64,000 nt of DNA from Paraburkholderia sp. PREW-6R (GCF_039621805.1 NZ_CP155074.1:1488001-1552000), one strand, 5' to 3'; shown: positions 18,549 through 27,274, numbered from the stretch's first letter. Numbers and translations are program-made. The notes: generated by a model from the letters alone, not told the origin.

Positions 18549-18620
18549 CGCTGTCGACCCTGTTGTCGACCCTGCTCTCAGCCCTGCGGTCAACCTTGCT
18601 GTCAACCCTGACGGTCGCCC
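18549..18620. repeat. 12-bp imperfect minisatellite, six units
   Basis: Six consecutive 12-mers run from 18549 to 18620: cgctgtcgaccc, tgttgtcgaccc, tgctctcagccc, tgcggtcaacct, tgctgtcaaccc and tgacggtcgccc (consensus TGCTGTCRACCC). A degenerate seventh copy may precede them. The array is intergenic, between the DUF2252 start and the stop of the secreted orphan. It could slip and vary in copy number between strains. Confidence 0.7.
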
Positions 18621-18632
18621 GGGCGGCGGCCG

Positions 18633-19622
18633 TCAGGAGCCGGTCACGAGGTAGTACCGCCCGTCCGCGCTGACGTTGAACCCGAAGCCGCAATGTGTGA
18701 CCGAGCCATGTGTCGTCACGTCGAGCGTTTCCGGCGCGCTCAGCCGGAATTCGAGCAGGCATCTGTCGTCATGCCCGTCGTATTGCGCGAGGCTGGGCAT
18801 TTTTGCGGTGGCGTCGAGCGGCGCGTCGCCCAGGGTGTCAGGCACCGGCACGCGTGCCACGCCGTCGTGAAAGCGCACGTAAGCGGACAGGCTGCCCGTA
18901 TTGGCACTCGGCTCGCCGTCCGGGCCCACGGTCGGATAGACGAAGTCTCCTTCGATCCGGTAGACCCCATGCCGCCCTGTCACCGGCTTCACGTTGATCG
19001 TGTTCCACGCGCCAAAAAACAGGTAGTGGGTAAAACGCGCGCCGTCAGGCGGCATGCCGTCCACCACGTCCTTGTCGGCAATCGCGTCCAGACGCTCGCG
19101 CGCTGCCGCTACCGCGCGGCCGAGCAGCGCGTCGTTCGGATAGTCGCCGCCGCGGCTCACCGCCGTCCTGTAATAGGCGCGCGCATCCGGCAACGCGCCG
19201 AGCTTCAGTTGCACATCACCCTGATGCACGAGCGCCATCACCATGCGAGCCCGCGCGGAACGGGTTGCTTTCGGCGAATTCTCCTCGGCAGCCTGCATGG
19301 CGGTGGCCTCGGCGAGCGCCGCTTCCATGGCGACCAGCGTTTGCGCCTGGCGGATCTGCCCGGCTTCGAGCGCGGCGACACCGAGCGCCGCACAGGACGC
19401 ATTGGTGCGGCACGGCACGTCACGCCCGGCCAGCAGGTTGCGTCGATACAGTTCGGAGCGCGAATCGGTGCGCGGCTGACTCTGAGCAAGCGCTATGCCG
19501 GGGGCGAGCAATTCCGAAGCGACAACGGCGAGCCCCCCGAGCGCAACCGAAGCGGTCGTGGCAACGGTGGCGGCAGTAGCAACGGCTGCAATGGTAGCGG
19601 CGACGGCGGTCTGCAAAGTCAT
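18633..19622 (-). CDS. Secreted protein of unknown function
   Basis: A 329-residue protein with a long Ala/Thr/Val-rich signal-like N-terminus (hydrophobic to about residue 46, AIALAQS as probable cleavage region). Residues about 85-190 are helical and TPR-like (GDVQLKLGALPDARAYYRTAV). Residues about 205-329 look like a beta-rich domain, with FFGAWNTINVKPVTGRHGVY and a closing VSADGRYYLVTGS. Four Cys residues (two near residues 70-76, two in the C-terminal domain) could form disulfides in the periplasm. I recognise no family. No operon partner is apparent; the DUF2252 gene follows after the minisatellite. Confidence 0.7.
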   Translation of the reverse strand: MTLQTAVAATIAAVATAATVATTASVALGGLAVVASELLAPGIALAQSQPRTDSRSELYRRNLLAGRDVPCRTNASCAALGVAALEAGQIRQAQTLVAMEAALAEATAMQAAEENSPKATRSARARMVMALVHQGDVQLKLGALPDARAYYRTAVSRGGDYPNDALLGRAVAAARERLDAIADKDVVDGMPPDGARFTHYLFFGAWNTINVKPVTGRHGVYRIEGDFVYPTVGPDGEPSANTGSLSAYVRFHDGVARVPVPDTLGDAPLDATAKMPSLAQYDGHDDRCLLEFRLSAPETLDVTTHGSVTHCGFGFNVSADGRYYLVTGS

Positions 19623-19866
19623 GAGCGAAAGAAGTGAGGGGCTACCATGTCGATAAATACGTTCGCACGACGCGATCTGGATGCACGCGCTTCAAACGCA
19701 ATGCCTATGTGCGTGCCCGAAAGACCCAGCGGCGCGCATCTGGCCGTGATGCTGACAGACATTTGCCGGCTGGGCGAACCACTACGTTAAAACGCATCAG
19801 CGCGGCTGACACGTCAACTAAAGCGAGCGGAAAGTTCGAGCAACGCGGCACGGAGTGCCGCCTCGC

Positions 19867-20832
19867 CTATTCGACCGCCTGGGCGCCGAACTTCTTCCGG
19901 TACGCGCCCGGACTGGTCAACGCAATGCGCCGGAAATGACGCCGCAGCGATTCCTCGGAGCCAAAACCGGCCAGTTCGGCGACGCGGGCCATCGGCAACG
20001 GCGTGGGCGCTTCGAGCAGCTCCCGCGCAATCGCCACACGTTCACGCACGAGCCATGCGTACGGCGCCATCCCGGTCGCGTCGTGAAACTGCCGCTGCAA
20101 CGTACGCGGGCTCATCGTCGCACGCTGCGCGAGCGAGTCGAGCGTATGCGGCAAGCCTGGATGAGTGCGCACGAAGTCCATCAGGCGGGCGATCCGCCCG
20201 CTGTCGTCCTGCGGCATGGGGCGAGGCACGAACTGCGCCTGGCCGCCTTCGCGATGCGGCGGCACCACGAGCCGTTGCGCGACGCGATTCGCGACCGCGC
20301 CGCCATGATCGCGGCGCACGAGATGCAGCAGCATGTCCAGCCCCGCCGCCGATCCGGCCGAGGTGATGATCTGTCCTTCGTCGACGTACAGCGCGTCGGG
20401 CTGCACCGTGAGTGGCGGATACCGCTCCTGCAACTTCGCCGCGTAACGCCAGTGCGTCGTGACGGTCTTGCCGTCGAGCACGCCGGCGGCCGCGAGCACG
20501 AACACGCCCGAGCAGATCGAACAGAGCCGTGCTCCACGTTCGTAGGCGGCGCGGATTTTCTTCAGCAGCGCGGCGGGCGGCAGTTCGTCGGCATCACGCC
20601 AGCCGGGGATGACGATTGTGTCGGCCCGGTCGAGCAGCCTGAGCGTATGAGGCGCGGACACGGTGATGCCGCCCGCGGCGCGGATCGGCCCCGGCTCGCT
20701 CGCGCAGACCGCGAAGCGATACCAGTCCACCTCGAGTTCGGGGCGCTCGAGCGCGAACAGTTCGGTCACGCAGCCGAATTCGAAAGTGCAGAGCCGGTCA
20801 TAGGCCAGCGCGACGACGAGATGATTGAGCAT
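19867..20832 (-). CDS. GlxA/FtrA-type AraC-family transcriptional regulator with DJ-1/PfpI domain
   Basis: A 321-residue regulator. Residues about 1-190 form a class I glutamine amidotransferase-like (DJ-1/PfpI) domain with the nucleophile-elbow sequence LCSICSGVFVLAAAG. Residues about 215-315 hold two AraC helix-turn-helix motifs (LDSLAQRATMSPRTLQRQF and MARVAELAGFGSEESLRRHF). It is divergent from a rhodanese gene across 135 bp, the arrangement often seen for FtrA-like activators and small sulfurtransferases. The inducer is unknown. Confidence 0.9.
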   Translation of the reverse strand: MLNHLVVALAYDRLCTFEFGCVTELFALERPELEVDWYRFAVCASEPGPIRAAGGITVSAPHTLRLLDRADTIVIPGWRDADELPPAALLKKIRAAYERGARLCSICSGVFVLAAAGVLDGKTVTTHWRYAAKLQERYPPLTVQPDALYVDEGQIITSAGSAAGLDMLLHLVRRDHGGAVANRVAQRLVVPPHREGGQAQFVPRPMPQDDSGRIARLMDFVRTHPGLPHTLDSLAQRATMSPRTLQRQFHDATGMAPYAWLVRERVAIARELLEAPTPLPMARVAELAGFGSEESLRRHFRRIALTSPGAYRKKFGAQAVE

Positions 20833-20967
20833 GGCGTGATGTTACCGGAGATTGACGATTACGCCACTTACCCCGTGCATCGTGTGTCGCCACAATGAAG
20901 TCTGAACTGCAGCCCGCGAGCCAGCCAGACAGGCAGCCGTCCTTATGACCTTTTCCTGGATTTCCTC

Positions 20968-21384
20968 ATGCCGACCCTGAACGCCGTCACCACCATTCCT
21001 GCCGCCGACAGCGCCGCCGCACTCGCTCATTTCGCGGCGTCGTTCGGATTCGAGACGGATTGCGCCGACGTCGCCGCCGCCCTGGCGAGCGATACGCCCG
21101 GCTTCGTGCTGCTCGACGTGCGCAGCCCGGCGCTGTTTGCGCAAGGCCATGTGCCGGGCGCGGTCAATCTGCCGCACGGCAAGATCGTCGCGTCCAGGCT
21201 TGCGGACTATCCGCTGGAAACGCTGTTCGTCACCTATTGCGCCGGTCCACATTGCAATGGCGCGGCGCGCGGCGCACTGCGGCTCGCGCAATTGGGGCGG
21301 CCCGTCAAACTGATGATCGGCGGCGTGACCGGGTGGCAGGATGAGGGTTTTACACTTGTTCGCGCGGAACCGGCCGGTCACTGA
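20968..21384 (+). CDS. Rhodanese-like domain protein
   Basis: A 138-residue single-domain rhodanese. It shows VLLDVRSPALFAQGHVPGAVNLPH and the active-site loop TYCAGPHCNGAARGA with the catalytic Cys near residue 91, then the C-terminal GGVTGWQDEGF. It probably carries sulfane sulfur as a persulfide. It is divergent from the GlxA/FtrA-type regulator and is its likely target. Confidence 0.9.
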   Translation: MPTLNAVTTIPAADSAAALAHFAASFGFETDCADVAAALASDTPGFVLLDVRSPALFAQGHVPGAVNLPHGKIVASRLADYPLETLFVTYCAGPHCNGAARGALRLAQLGRPVKLMIGGVTGWQDEGFTLVRAEPAGH

Positions 21385-21484
21385 TTCCGAGTCAATGAAC
21401 AGCATATGTAGAATCAATTAAACAAACGCGCTGCCATGTCGATATAAAGTTCAGCCGCTCATCCCGTTAGCGGTTGGAACTCAC

Positions 21485-23554
21485 ATGCAAAGCTCATACA
21501 ACATCTGGCTCGTCGGCATCTCGTTTGCCGTGGCCACGCTTGCATCGTACACAGCGCTGGATCTCACCGGCCGCATCTCTTTGCAGATGTCGGCCCGGCT
21601 GCGCCATGCATGGAGACTGTGCGGTGCGGCGGCGCTCGGCGTCGGCGTCTGGTCGATGCACTTCATCGCGATGCTGGCGTTCTCGCTGCCGATTCCGCTC
21701 GGCTATGACTTTGCGCTGACGTCCCTTTCGCTCGGTCTCGCGATCGGCGCTTCGTACCTCGCGCTGTATCTGACCACCCGTGCGCGGCTCACGCCGGCGC
21801 GGCTCCTCGGTGGCGGCGCGATCATGGGCATCGGCATCGCCGGCATGCATTACACCGGCATGGCCGCGCTGCGGATGAAGCCGGGCATCCACTATCAGCC
21901 GGCGTGGTTCGTGGGGTCGATCGCGATCGCAATGGGCGCGTCGAGCGCCGCGTTGTGGATGGCGCGGGCGCTGAGCAACGACGACGAGCGCCATGTCGTG
22001 CGCAAGCGCCTCCTCGCCGCGCTCGTGATGGGCGTCGCGATCAGCGGCATGCACTATTCCGGCATGGCGGCTGCAGATTTCCTGCCTGGCGCGATATGTG
22101 GCGCGGCGAGAGGGGTGAACGCGACGTGGCTCGCCACCACCGTGATCCTGTTCACGTTCGCCATCCTGGCCGCCACGCTGATGGTGTCGCGTTTCGATGC
22201 GCGCACGAGCTTCCTCGTGGGCGCGGTGTCGAAACTGAACGGCCAGATCGTGCGGCTTGCCACGCTCGATACGCTCACCGGCCTGCCGAATCGCAGCACC
22301 CTGACCGACCGCATCGAACGCGCGCTGCAGAATTCGCGGCGTCAGCGCTCGGGCTTCGCGATCCTCTTCATGGATCTGGACGGCTTCAAGACCATCAACG
22401 ATTCGCTCGGCCACTCGGTCGGCGACGAAGTGCTGTCCGCGTTCGCCCAGCGCCTTCTGCTCTGCGTGCGTTCGACCGACACGGTGGCGCGGCTGGGCGG
22501 CGACGAATTCGTGGTGCTGGCCGAAAGCCTTTCTTCGCGGGAAGACGCGAGTGCGCTGGCCGAAAGCGTACTCGACCGGATGCGCCGCGGAATGTGGAGC
22601 GATTCGCAGCCGCTGCAGGTCATGCCGAGCATCGGCATTGCACTTTATCCGGAGGATGGCGACACGGTCGACACGCTGCTCAAGCACGCGGACGCCGCCA
22701 TGTACGAAGCGAAGCGCGCGGGGCGCAGCACCTATCGTTTCTTCGAGCGCAGCATGAACGAGGCCGCCACGCGCACGCTGAAAATCCAGCACGCACTGCA
22801 TGACGCACTCGGCGCGGGTTATTTTTCGCTGCACTTCCAGCCGAAGTTTCATGGCAATGGCGACGCGCTGGCAGGCGCGGAAGCGCTGATCCGGCTGAAC
22901 CACCCGCAACTCGGCACGCTCGCGCCGCTCGAATTCATTCCTATTGCCGAGCGCTCGGGGCAGATCGTGCAGATCGGTTACTGGGTCCTTCGCGAGGCCT
23001 GCCGGCAAATCCGTCGTTGGATCGATCAAGGCTTGCCGCCGCTGAAGGTGGCGATCAACCTGTCGCCGCGCCAGTTATTGCAGCCGAGCCTCGTGTCGAC
23101 CATGCTCGAAATCGTCACGGCCGAAGGCGTGCGCTGCGAGCAGATCATGTTCGAGATCACGGAATCCGTCGCCATGCAGGACGCGCCGAAGACCATCGAA
23201 ATGATCCGGGAATTCCAGGCGAGCGGCTTCGAAATTGCCATCGACGATTTCGGCACCGGTTATTCGAGCCTCGCCTATCTGCAGCGCTTTCGCGTGAAGC
23301 AGTTGAAGATCGACCGCTTCTTCACGAATGGACTCGACGAACACGGCGCCGAAGGCAGCGCGATCGTGTCGGCGATCATCGCGCTTGCTCATTCGCTCGA
23401 AATGGACGTGGTGGCCGAGGGCGTCGAAACCGAAACGCAACTGGACATGCTCAAGGCCATGATGTGTGACGAGATGCAAGGTTTTCTGCTCGGCAAGCCG
23501 CTCAGCGCCGACGACTTCAGCGAATTGCTGAGGGAAAGAATGGCAACGGCGTAA
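21485..23554 (+). CDS. MHYT-GGDEF-EAL c-di-GMP turnover protein
   Basis: A 689-residue inner-membrane protein. The N-terminal 240 residues contain the MHYT sensor with three conserved repeats (MHFIAM near 58, MHYTGM near 121, MHYSGM near 189), proposed to bind copper and sense gases. The GGDEF domain is intact (RLGGDEF near residue 338), with an I-site RSTD exactly five residues upstream. The EAL domain is also intact: GAEALIR near 466, NLSPRQL, FEITESV, AIDDFGTGYSS and VAEGVET. Both synthesis and hydrolysis of c-di-GMP are thus possible. Whether both activities operate cannot be told from sequence. The gene stands alone downstream of the rhodanese (100-bp gap). Confidence 0.95.
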   Translation: MQSSYNIWLVGISFAVATLASYTALDLTGRISLQMSARLRHAWRLCGAAALGVGVWSMHFIAMLAFSLPIPLGYDFALTSLSLGLAIGASYLALYLTTRARLTPARLLGGGAIMGIGIAGMHYTGMAALRMKPGIHYQPAWFVGSIAIAMGASSAALWMARALSNDDERHVVRKRLLAALVMGVAISGMHYSGMAAADFLPGAICGAARGVNATWLATTVILFTFAILAATLMVSRFDARTSFLVGAVSKLNGQIVRLATLDTLTGLPNRSTLTDRIERALQNSRRQRSGFAILFMDLDGFKTINDSLGHSVGDEVLSAFAQRLLLCVRSTDTVARLGGDEFVVLAESLSSREDASALAESVLDRMRRGMWSDSQPLQVMPSIGIALYPEDGDTVDTLLKHADAAMYEAKRAGRSTYRFFERSMNEAATRTLKIQHALHDALGAGYFSLHFQPKFHGNGDALAGAEALIRLNHPQLGTLAPLEFIPIAERSGQIVQIGYWVLREACRQIRRWIDQGLPPLKVAINLSPRQLLQPSLVSTMLEIVTAEGVRCEQIMFEITESVAMQDAPKTIEMIREFQASGFEIAIDDFGTGYSSLAYLQRFRVKQLKIDRFFTNGLDEHGAEGSAIVSAIIALAHSLEMDVVAEGVETETQLDMLKAMMCDEMQGFLLGKPLSADDFSELLRERMATA

Positions 23555-23621
23555 CCGGGTCCGGCCATGCCGGGCACCACGAGACGGCGCGCCGGATCGC
23601 ACTGCCTCCGGCCGCCGTGCG

Positions 23622-24056
23622 TTAGCCGGCTTGCCGGGTGGACGCCGTCGCATCTTCCACAGCGGAACGAAGCGGCGCTTCCGCATGCGGCGACTCGCGC
23701 CGCGTCAGCTTGCCATCCACCGATGCGCCGCAATCCATCCGCAACTGCTGGTAGTAGATGTTCCCCGTCACGTGCGCATTGATCTGCAGTTCAACGAAGT
23801 GGTCGGCGATCACATCGCCGACGATCGTGCCGTTGACCACCACGTCGTAGCCGTGAACGTTGCCTTCGATCGAGCCGCGGTCGCTCAGCACGAGCAGCGT
23901 CTGACCGCCCGGCTGACCACTCACGTTGCCCTGCACGTGACCGTCGAGGCGCAGGCCGTCGCTGAATTGCAGATCACCGACGATTCGCACGTCATGCGCG
24001 ATCAGTGTCGCGAGCTTGGTCTGCTGGATGCCCGGGGACTTTTTCTTGCTGAACAT
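23622..24056 (-). CDS. Bactofilin (polymer-forming cytoskeletal protein)
   Basis: A 144-residue protein with the bactofilin beta-helix core: IAHDVRIVGDLQFSDGLRLD, repeated GNV/GDV turns (VQGNVSGQPGG, IEGNVHGYDVVVNGTIVGDV) and IYYQQLRMDCGASVDGKL at the end. The N-terminus begins MFSKKKSPG, as in many family members. Bactofilins self-assemble at the inner membrane and localise cell-wall enzymes. It follows a small coiled-coil gene and an M23 peptidase on the same strand, fitting a shape or envelope role. The ribosome binding site is weak; a longer start at 24101 is possible but less like the family. Confidence 0.9.
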   Translation of the reverse strand: MFSKKKSPGIQQTKLATLIAHDVRIVGDLQFSDGLRLDGHVQGNVSGQPGGQTLLVLSDRGSIEGNVHGYDVVVNGTIVGDVIADHFVELQINAHVTGNIYYQQLRMDCGASVDGKLTRRESPHAEAPLRSAVEDATASTRQAG

Positions 24057-24163
24057 AATGGTCTCTGAAATAGGAAAGACGTTCGTCGCAGGGATTTTCA
24101 TTGCGGCGAACCGCGACGAGGCCGCGCCGGTAAGCATGTTGTTCGGGTGTCTGCCCGGGATAG

Positions 24164-24181
24164 GTCCGCCTACCGGCGGAC
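24164..24181 (-). terminator. Hairpin spanning the stop codon of the coiled-coil gene
   Basis: A perfect 7-bp stem (GTCCGCC/GGCGGAC) with a four-base loop overlaps the TAG of the gene ending at 24170. There is no T tract. It may weaken transcription into the bactofilin gene or protect the upstream message. Confidence 0.3.
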
Positions 24182-24547
24182 TGACGCCGCATTGCTTTGA
24201 CCGCGCAGGAACTGCAGTTGCGCATTGAGCCGCGCGACCTCGGCGTTCGCGCTGTCCGCCGTCTTCTGCACGGCTGCGCGCGCCGCCGACTCCTGCGCGA
24301 GCGCCAGTTTTGTACGAACCAGTTCGGTCTGCTTCGCATCCTCGTCGACGGGCGCGACGGCACAGGGCAAAGGTGCGTCCCCGTTATTCAGACGCCACGC
24401 CGTGAGTGCCGCCGCGCCGGCGCCTGCGCTGAGCAGGCAGACGATTGCCCACGCGATCACGCGGTAAGCGAGCGGGCGCGCGGGACGCAGCGTGTACGTG
24501 CGGTGCGTCAGTGCAGTGGCGTCGCGCGTAGCGTGCCGTTCAGCCAT
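24170..24547 (-). CDS. Small membrane-anchored coiled-coil protein
   Basis: A 125-residue protein: a basic cytoplasmic start (MAERHATRDA), one membrane segment near residues 28-50 (VIAWAIVCLLSAGAGAAALTAW), then a long Ala/Glu/Gln-rich helix (residues about 72-115) with heptad-like spacing. No enzyme domain is visible. Its ATG at 24547 overlaps the TGA of the M23 peptidase gene (ATGGCTGA), so translation is probably coupled. Placed between an M23 peptidase and a bactofilin, it could link the two at the membrane, but that is inference. Confidence 0.75.
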   Translation of the reverse strand: MAERHATRDATALTHRTYTLRPARPLAYRVIAWAIVCLLSAGAGAAALTAWRLNNGDAPLPCAVAPVDEDAKQTELVRTKLALAQESAARAAVQKTADSANAEVARLNAQLQFLRGQSNAASVRR

Positions 24548-25511
24548 GAGGAGGCGGCGCAAACAGCGCGAGGTAAGCAGCGGGATTGACGGGCGCGCCG
24601 TTGACCAGCACTTCGAAATGCAGATGCGGACCAGTCGAACGCCCGGTCGAACCGACATCGGCGATATGTTGGCGAGGCAGCACCAGATCGCCAACATGAA
24701 CCACGATGCGCGACGCGTGGCCGTAGCGCGTGATCAGGCCATTGCCGTGATCGATCTCGACGGCGTTGCCATATCCGGATTTCTCGCCGGCGAACACCAC
24801 GCGGCCGCCGGCTGCGGCGAGTATCGGCGTCCCCGTTTGAGCGACCAGATCGAGACCCGGATGGAAGCTCAACCGATGCGTGAACGGATCGATCCGGTTG
24901 CCGAACGGCGAGCCGAAGCGCGCGCCGTCGGCCGGCATGCGACCGGGGAACGCGGTGTACGCCATCGCGTGTTCGGCGGTTTGCTGTTCGAGCGCGGAGA
25001 GCGTCGCCGACAGGCAGTCCAGCTGTTCGCGCGTGTGTGCCTCGTCGGCGCGAGGGGGCGAAGCGGCCGCGTTATCCGCACAACGGCGCGGCGGCAGCGA
25101 CGGACCGCCCTCGCCTTCGCTGTCGCCGGGATCGGCTTCGGACGCACCGCCCGGCGCAGCCTGAAGCGCCGGTGCATGGGGCGCACGCCGCGGCGTATTC
25201 AGGCGCGCTTCGAAGTCCTGCAGTGCGCCGACCTGTGCGGCCAGACGTTCGATACGCGGCTCGATCTGCGAGACGGACGCGTTCAGTTTGCCGAGTTGAT
25301 CGATCGCGTAGTCGTGCTCGACGCGGTTCACAGCCTGCCCGTTGTTACTGACCGGCGCCGGCAGATGCCTGCCGATCACGACACCCGCCGCCAGCGAGAG
25401 AACCGCCGCGCCGCCTGCCGCGCCGGCTGCGAGACTCCACGCGGTACGGCGCGTGACGAAGCCGACCGAGCCGCTGGAAAGGCGATTGCCGGCGCGAAAG
25501 ACGAAGGTCAT
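24540..25511 (-). CDS. M23-family peptidoglycan endopeptidase (LytM domain)
   Basis: A 323-residue membrane-anchored protein: one hydrophobic segment near residues 23-48, a coiled-coil region near 60-95, an acidic Pro-rich linker, and a C-terminal M23 domain. The zinc and catalytic motifs are intact (FHPGLD for HxxxD, and HLHFE). It should cut peptide cross-links in the periplasm. The ATG at 25511 has GGGGAG six bases upstream; the longer frame to 25661 lacks this. It is the first of three genes with a coiled-coil protein and a bactofilin, an association known from other bactofilin systems. Confidence 0.92.
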   Translation of the reverse strand: MTFVFRAGNRLSSGSVGFVTRRTAWSLAAGAAGGAAVLSLAAGVVIGRHLPAPVSNNGQAVNRVEHDYAIDQLGKLNASVSQIEPRIERLAAQVGALQDFEARLNTPRRAPHAPALQAAPGGASEADPGDSEGEGGPSLPPRRCADNAAASPPRADEAHTREQLDCLSATLSALEQQTAEHAMAYTAFPGRMPADGARFGSPFGNRIDPFTHRLSFHPGLDLVAQTGTPILAAAGGRVVFAGEKSGYGNAVEIDHGNGLITRYGHASRIVVHVGDLVLPRQHIADVGSTGRSTGPHLHFEVLVNGAPVNPAAYLALFAPPPHG

Positions 25512-25957
25512 CGGTGGCTCCCCGTTTGCAACGTGCACGGAGCGCGCGATGGGTGAGACACGCGAGACAGGTGCGTGATGGATGCCAGAGCGGCGGAGAG
25601 GACTGACTGCATACGACAGATCCGCCGATACAGGCTGGCGGCGATCATCAACAAAGGGCATTGATTATCACCCGTCGCTACGAAGTGCCATCTCAAATAC
25701 AAGGCGCGGTTTCGCGGGTGACATCGCGTGGCGTGTGATGGGCTAGCACGTGCGATCGCATAGCGCGGTATGCGTGAGCACAATCCGTCTGCGCGAGCCG
25801 CCCGGCGAGCGAGCCTGCGGATGGAATGCTCCGTTCGCTCAGCTCAAATGCCCCGCGCGAGACGAATCCTTTCCAAAATGACTTGACTTTCGGTCCCAAA
25901 AAACTAATATACGCACCGCGTACATTTCCCGCGATTCATTTTCCAGAAGGTGTCTCC
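25512..25957. other. Divergent promoter region between M23 peptidase and ATCase genes
   Basis: A 446-bp gap. The right half is AT-richer and contains a good sigma70-like promoter (25883-25910) for the ATCase gene. No gene was seen; short frames here lack ribosome binding sites and family resemblance. Confidence 0.6.
25883..25910 (+). promoter_or_regulatory. Sigma70-like promoter for the ATCase gene
   Basis: TTGACT at 25883-25888 and TAATAT at 25905-25910 are separated by 16 bp, about 48 bp upstream of the ATG. The local A-rich run stands out in this GC-rich sequence. Confidence 0.55.
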
Positions 25958-27250
25958 ATGAGCGTTCCGCAGCAAGCCTTCCTACGCGATGCGATGCGTC
26001 GCCTGAACATGACCCGCGACACGTTCGCGAGCCGCATTGGCGTATCGCGGCGGGCGCTCGACACGTGGCTTCTGCCCGACGATTCGCAGGAATCGCGCGC
26101 CATGCCGGAGATCGTGGAGCGCTTCGTGTCGGAGATCGTCGTGCAGGGCGAGTCGGCGCAAACCTATACGCAGAGCGTAGACTCTCACTCTCTGGCCAGC
26201 CAGATGCTGTTCGAGGGCAAACCGCAGTTGCTGTCGGTCGATCAGTTCTCCCGGGAGTCGGTGGAAGCGCTCTTTCGCGTGGCGGACATCATGCAGCCCA
26301 TCGCGCGCCGCCGGAAAATCTCCCGCGTGCTGGAAGGCGCGGTGCTCGGCAATCTGTTCTTCGAGGCCAGCACGCGCACGCGCGTGAGCTTCGGCGCGGC
26401 GTTCTGCCGGCTGGGCGGCTCGGTGTGCGACACAACCGGCTTCACGTTCTCGTCGATGGCGAAAGGCGAATCGATCTACGACACCAGCCGCGTGATGAGC
26501 GGCTATGTCGATGCGCTCGTGATCCGCCATCCGGAGCAGGGGTCGGTGGCCGAATTCGCGCGCGCGACCAACGTGCCGGTCATCAACGGCGGCGACGGTC
26601 CCGGCGAGCATCCGAGCCAGGCACTGCTCGATCTGTACACGATCCAGCGTGAGTTCTCGCGCCTCGGCAAGATCGTCGACGGCGCGCATATTGCGCTCGT
26701 CGGCGACCTCAAGTACGGGCGCACGGTCCATTCGCTCGTCAAATTGCTGGCGCTGTATCGCGGCATCAAGTTCACGCTGATTTCGCCGCCCATGCTCGAC
26801 ATGCCGGCTTATATCATCGAGCAGATTTCGCGCAACGGGCACGTGATCGAGCAGACGAACGATCTGGCGAGCGGCCTGCGCGGCGCCGACGTGGTGTACG
26901 CCACGCGCATCCAGAAAGAGCGCTTCACCGACGAGTCGTTCGAAGGCTATACGCCGGACTTCCAGATCAATCAGGCGCTCGTGGACAGCGTATGCGGCGC
27001 GGACACGTTGATCATGCATCCGTTGCCGCGCGACAGCCGGCCGGGCGCGAACGATCTGAGCGTGGATCTGAATCACGATTCGCGGCTTGCCATTTTTCGC
27101 CAGACCGACAACGGCATTCCGGTGCGAATGGCGATTTTCGCGGTATTGCTGGGCGTGGAAAAACTGGTTCAACATTCGATGCGCGACGCCGCGTGGCGAC
27201 CGCCCGCCTATCTCGGCCCGGACGACGCCGTGTTTCATGGCATCGACTGA
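25958..27250 (+). CDS. Aspartate carbamoyltransferase with N-terminal HTH-like extension
   Basis: A 430-residue protein that condenses carbamoyl phosphate and aspartate in pyrimidine synthesis. From about residue 75 it matches catalytic ATCase: FFEASTRTRVSF (STRTR at 138-142), SMAKGESIYDT, IRHPEQGS, GDGPGEHPSQALLDLYTI, GDLKYGRTVHSL, ATRIQKERF and HPLPR, all key substrate contacts kept. Ordinary PyrB chains are about 310-340 residues. The extra N-terminal 75 residues resemble an XRE-like helix-turn-helix (RRLNMTRDTFASRIGVSRRA). The start at 25958 has AGAAGG upstream and excludes a meaningless 44-residue prefix. The gene is solitary, with no pyrC or pyrR beside it, so it may be a second ATCase in the genome. 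Confidence 0.92.
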   Translation: MSVPQQAFLRDAMRRLNMTRDTFASRIGVSRRALDTWLLPDDSQESRAMPEIVERFVSEIVVQGESAQTYTQSVDSHSLASQMLFEGKPQLLSVDQFSRESVEALFRVADIMQPIARRRKISRVLEGAVLGNLFFEASTRTRVSFGAAFCRLGGSVCDTTGFTFSSMAKGESIYDTSRVMSGYVDALVIRHPEQGSVAEFARATNVPVINGGDGPGEHPSQALLDLYTIQREFSRLGKIVDGAHIALVGDLKYGRTVHSLVKLLALYRGIKFTLISPPMLDMPAYIIEQISRNGHVIEQTNDLASGLRGADVVYATRIQKERFTDESFEGYTPDFQINQALVDSVCGADTLIMHPLPRDSRPGANDLSVDLNHDSRLAIFRQTDNGIPVRMAIFAVLLGVEKLVQHSMRDAAWRPPAYLGPDDAVFHGID

Positions 27251-27274
27251 AATCAGCAGTGCAGAAAGCGGCGA

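Noticed and set aside
18535..18762. Minus-strand ORF with VDS/VDN-type four-residue repeats
   Set aside because: The repeats come from translating the 12-bp minisatellite; the frame has no start signal and overlaps the secreted orphan.
21494..23029. 511-residue minus-strand ORF opposite the MHYT-GGDEF-EAL gene
   Set aside because: It is a shadow frame: the plus strand encodes an intact three-domain protein with all motifs.
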